Shown here piece by piece: positions 7,096 through 7,806 of a stretch of DNA of 7,806 nt. The DNA lies in assembly GCA_020059445.1 (NCBI GenBank), contig JAGVCB010000025.1:1-7806 (forward strand), given 5' to 3'. A model generated the notes under the pieces. It saw only the letters and a list, made by a program, of their open reading frames with translations. It had not been told where the DNA came from and ran no database searches. The DNA is from Polynucleobacter sp. Lineage in GTDB: Bacteria; Pseudomonadota; Gammaproteobacteria; Burkholderiales; Burkholderiaceae. The position numbers and the translations under genes were made by a program. Positions within the stretch are counted from its first letter, which is position 1. Every line of letters begins with the position of its first letter.

Positions 7096-7806
7096 GTATT
7101 CCAATGCCTAAAACGAGACAAGATCCACAAGAAACTTGGCACTCCAATCAAAGCAGTGATGATGCCCACTGGTAATTGAGAAGGCGCGATGATGGTTCTA
7201 GCGAACATATCAGCCAGAACTAAAAAGGTACCCCCCAATAAAGCAGATGCGGGCAACAAGAACTTTTGATCAGGGCCATGCTTTTTAACAATCCATGCTC
7301 TTAAAAGATGTGGCACCAACAATCCAACAAACCCAATGGAACCTGCGATCGATACCGCAGCTGCTGCAGATAAAGCAGATAACAAGACCATCATCCATTG
7401 GACATAAGACACATCAACACCCAAGGTCAAAGCCTTATCAGTACCCAATTGCAGCAAATGAATTTTTGGAGAAAATCTCCACACCAAAATCAACACAGAT
7501 AACCAAACGCCCAAGATGGCACCGACAGCCTCAAGACTGATCACTGAGTCCAGATCACCCATCAGCCAATGGATCATGCCAGGCATGGCTACATGAGAAG
7601 CAAATGTGATCATCAGAGTACTGATAGCACCACAAGCGGTGGCAATCATCACACCAGCCAATAACATCCGTGAAGGATGAGCAGAATAGCCACCAACCAA
7701 CAGCCACAATAAGAGCATCACAACGATCGCTCCCATCCACGCACCGCCAGCAACCCAAATAGTTCCAGCGCCACCCATCATCAAGACAGCTAAAGCACCC
7801 ACCGAG
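7092..7806 (-). CDS. btuC: Cobalamin-type ABC transporter permease (5' end outside window)
   Basis: An inner-membrane permease of the FecCD/BtuC family, which works as a dimer with two BtuD subunits. The C-terminal 237 residues are visible; family members usually have about 325-340, so roughly 90-100 residues lie beyond the right edge. The frame stays open to the last base, and the GTG at 7802 is an internal codon, not a start. Most of the sequence is hydrophobic and consistent with about seven membrane segments. Diagnostic blocks are RMLLAGVMIA, the coupling-helix region GSIGFVGLLVPHLLR, FLLPASALLGG with LADMFAR, and PSQLPVGIITALIGVPSF. The TGA overlaps the btuD ATG by 4 nt, so the two are translated together. 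The promoter, and any cobalamin riboswitch, would be right of the window. Confidence 0.92.
   Translation of the reverse strand, partial: SVGALAVLMMGGAGTIWVAGGAWMGAIVVMLLLWLLVGGYSAHPSRMLLAGVMIATACGAISTLMITFASHVAMPGMIHWLMGDLDSVISLEAVGAILGVWLSVLILVWRFSPKIHLLQLGTDKALTLGVDVSYVQWMMVLLSALSAAAAVSIAGSIGFVGLLVPHLLRAWIVKKHGPDQKFLLPASALLGGTFLVLADMFARTIIAPSQLPVGIITALIGVPSFLWILSRFRHWNT

Noticed and set aside
7096..7104. TTG start at 7104 for btuD
   Set aside because: It would add only three residues and enlarge the overlap with btuC to 13 nt, whereas the ATG at 7095 gives the standard ATGA overlap.

Overview
The window looks like ordinary chromosomal backbone of a betaproteobacterium of the order Burkholderiales. 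Polynucleobacter is my best guess. That rests on three things: proteins typical of the order (a DUF3460 protein before scpA, a DUF3305 protein, and characteristic MetG, ScpA and PanC sequences), a moderate GC content (roughly mid-40s % by spot counts, lower than Burkholderia or Ralstonia), and very compact spacing. No database search was possible, so the genus is inference.

Layout. (1) Bases 1-1622, minus strand: mrp/apbC (P-loop iron-sulfur carrier), then a DUF3305 gene 3 nt downstream, then the first four codons of another gene that begins in a TAATG overlap and runs off the left edge. (2) Bases 1623-1687: a 65-bp divergent gap that must hold the mrp and metG promoters. (3) Bases 1688-3358, plus strand: metG, encoding a methionyl-tRNA synthetase that stops before the C-terminal tRNA-binding/dimerisation domain found in many proteobacterial MetGs. 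(4) Bases 3446-6248, plus strand: a compact run of DUF3460 gene, scpA, panC and btuF, with a 4-nt ATGA overlap, a 24-nt gap and a 5-nt gap. (5) Bases 6249-6303: a 55-bp convergent gap without a convincing terminator. (6) Bases 6304-7806, minus strand: btuD and the 3' three quarters of btuC, overlapping by 4 nt. btuC continues past the right edge.

Functions. Mrp supplies iron-sulfur clusters. The DUF3305 gene and its cut-off neighbour may belong to the formate dehydrogenase accessory group in which DUF3305/DUF3306 genes are often found. MetG charges tRNA(Met). ScpA is the kleisin of the SMC-ScpAB chromosome-organising complex. PanC makes pantothenate, the coenzyme A precursor. BtuF (periplasmic binding protein), BtuC (permease) and BtuD (ATPase) form a cobalamin-type ABC importer, with btuF in a convergent transcription unit separate from btuCD.

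I found no mobile element, CRISPR array, tRNA, rRNA, phage gene or defence gene, and nothing that looks like a wholly new system. The points most worth a second look are the short MetG, the mrp-DUF3305 linkage, the split btu locus, and the general lack of Shine-Dalgarno sequences, including one possible leaderless start.
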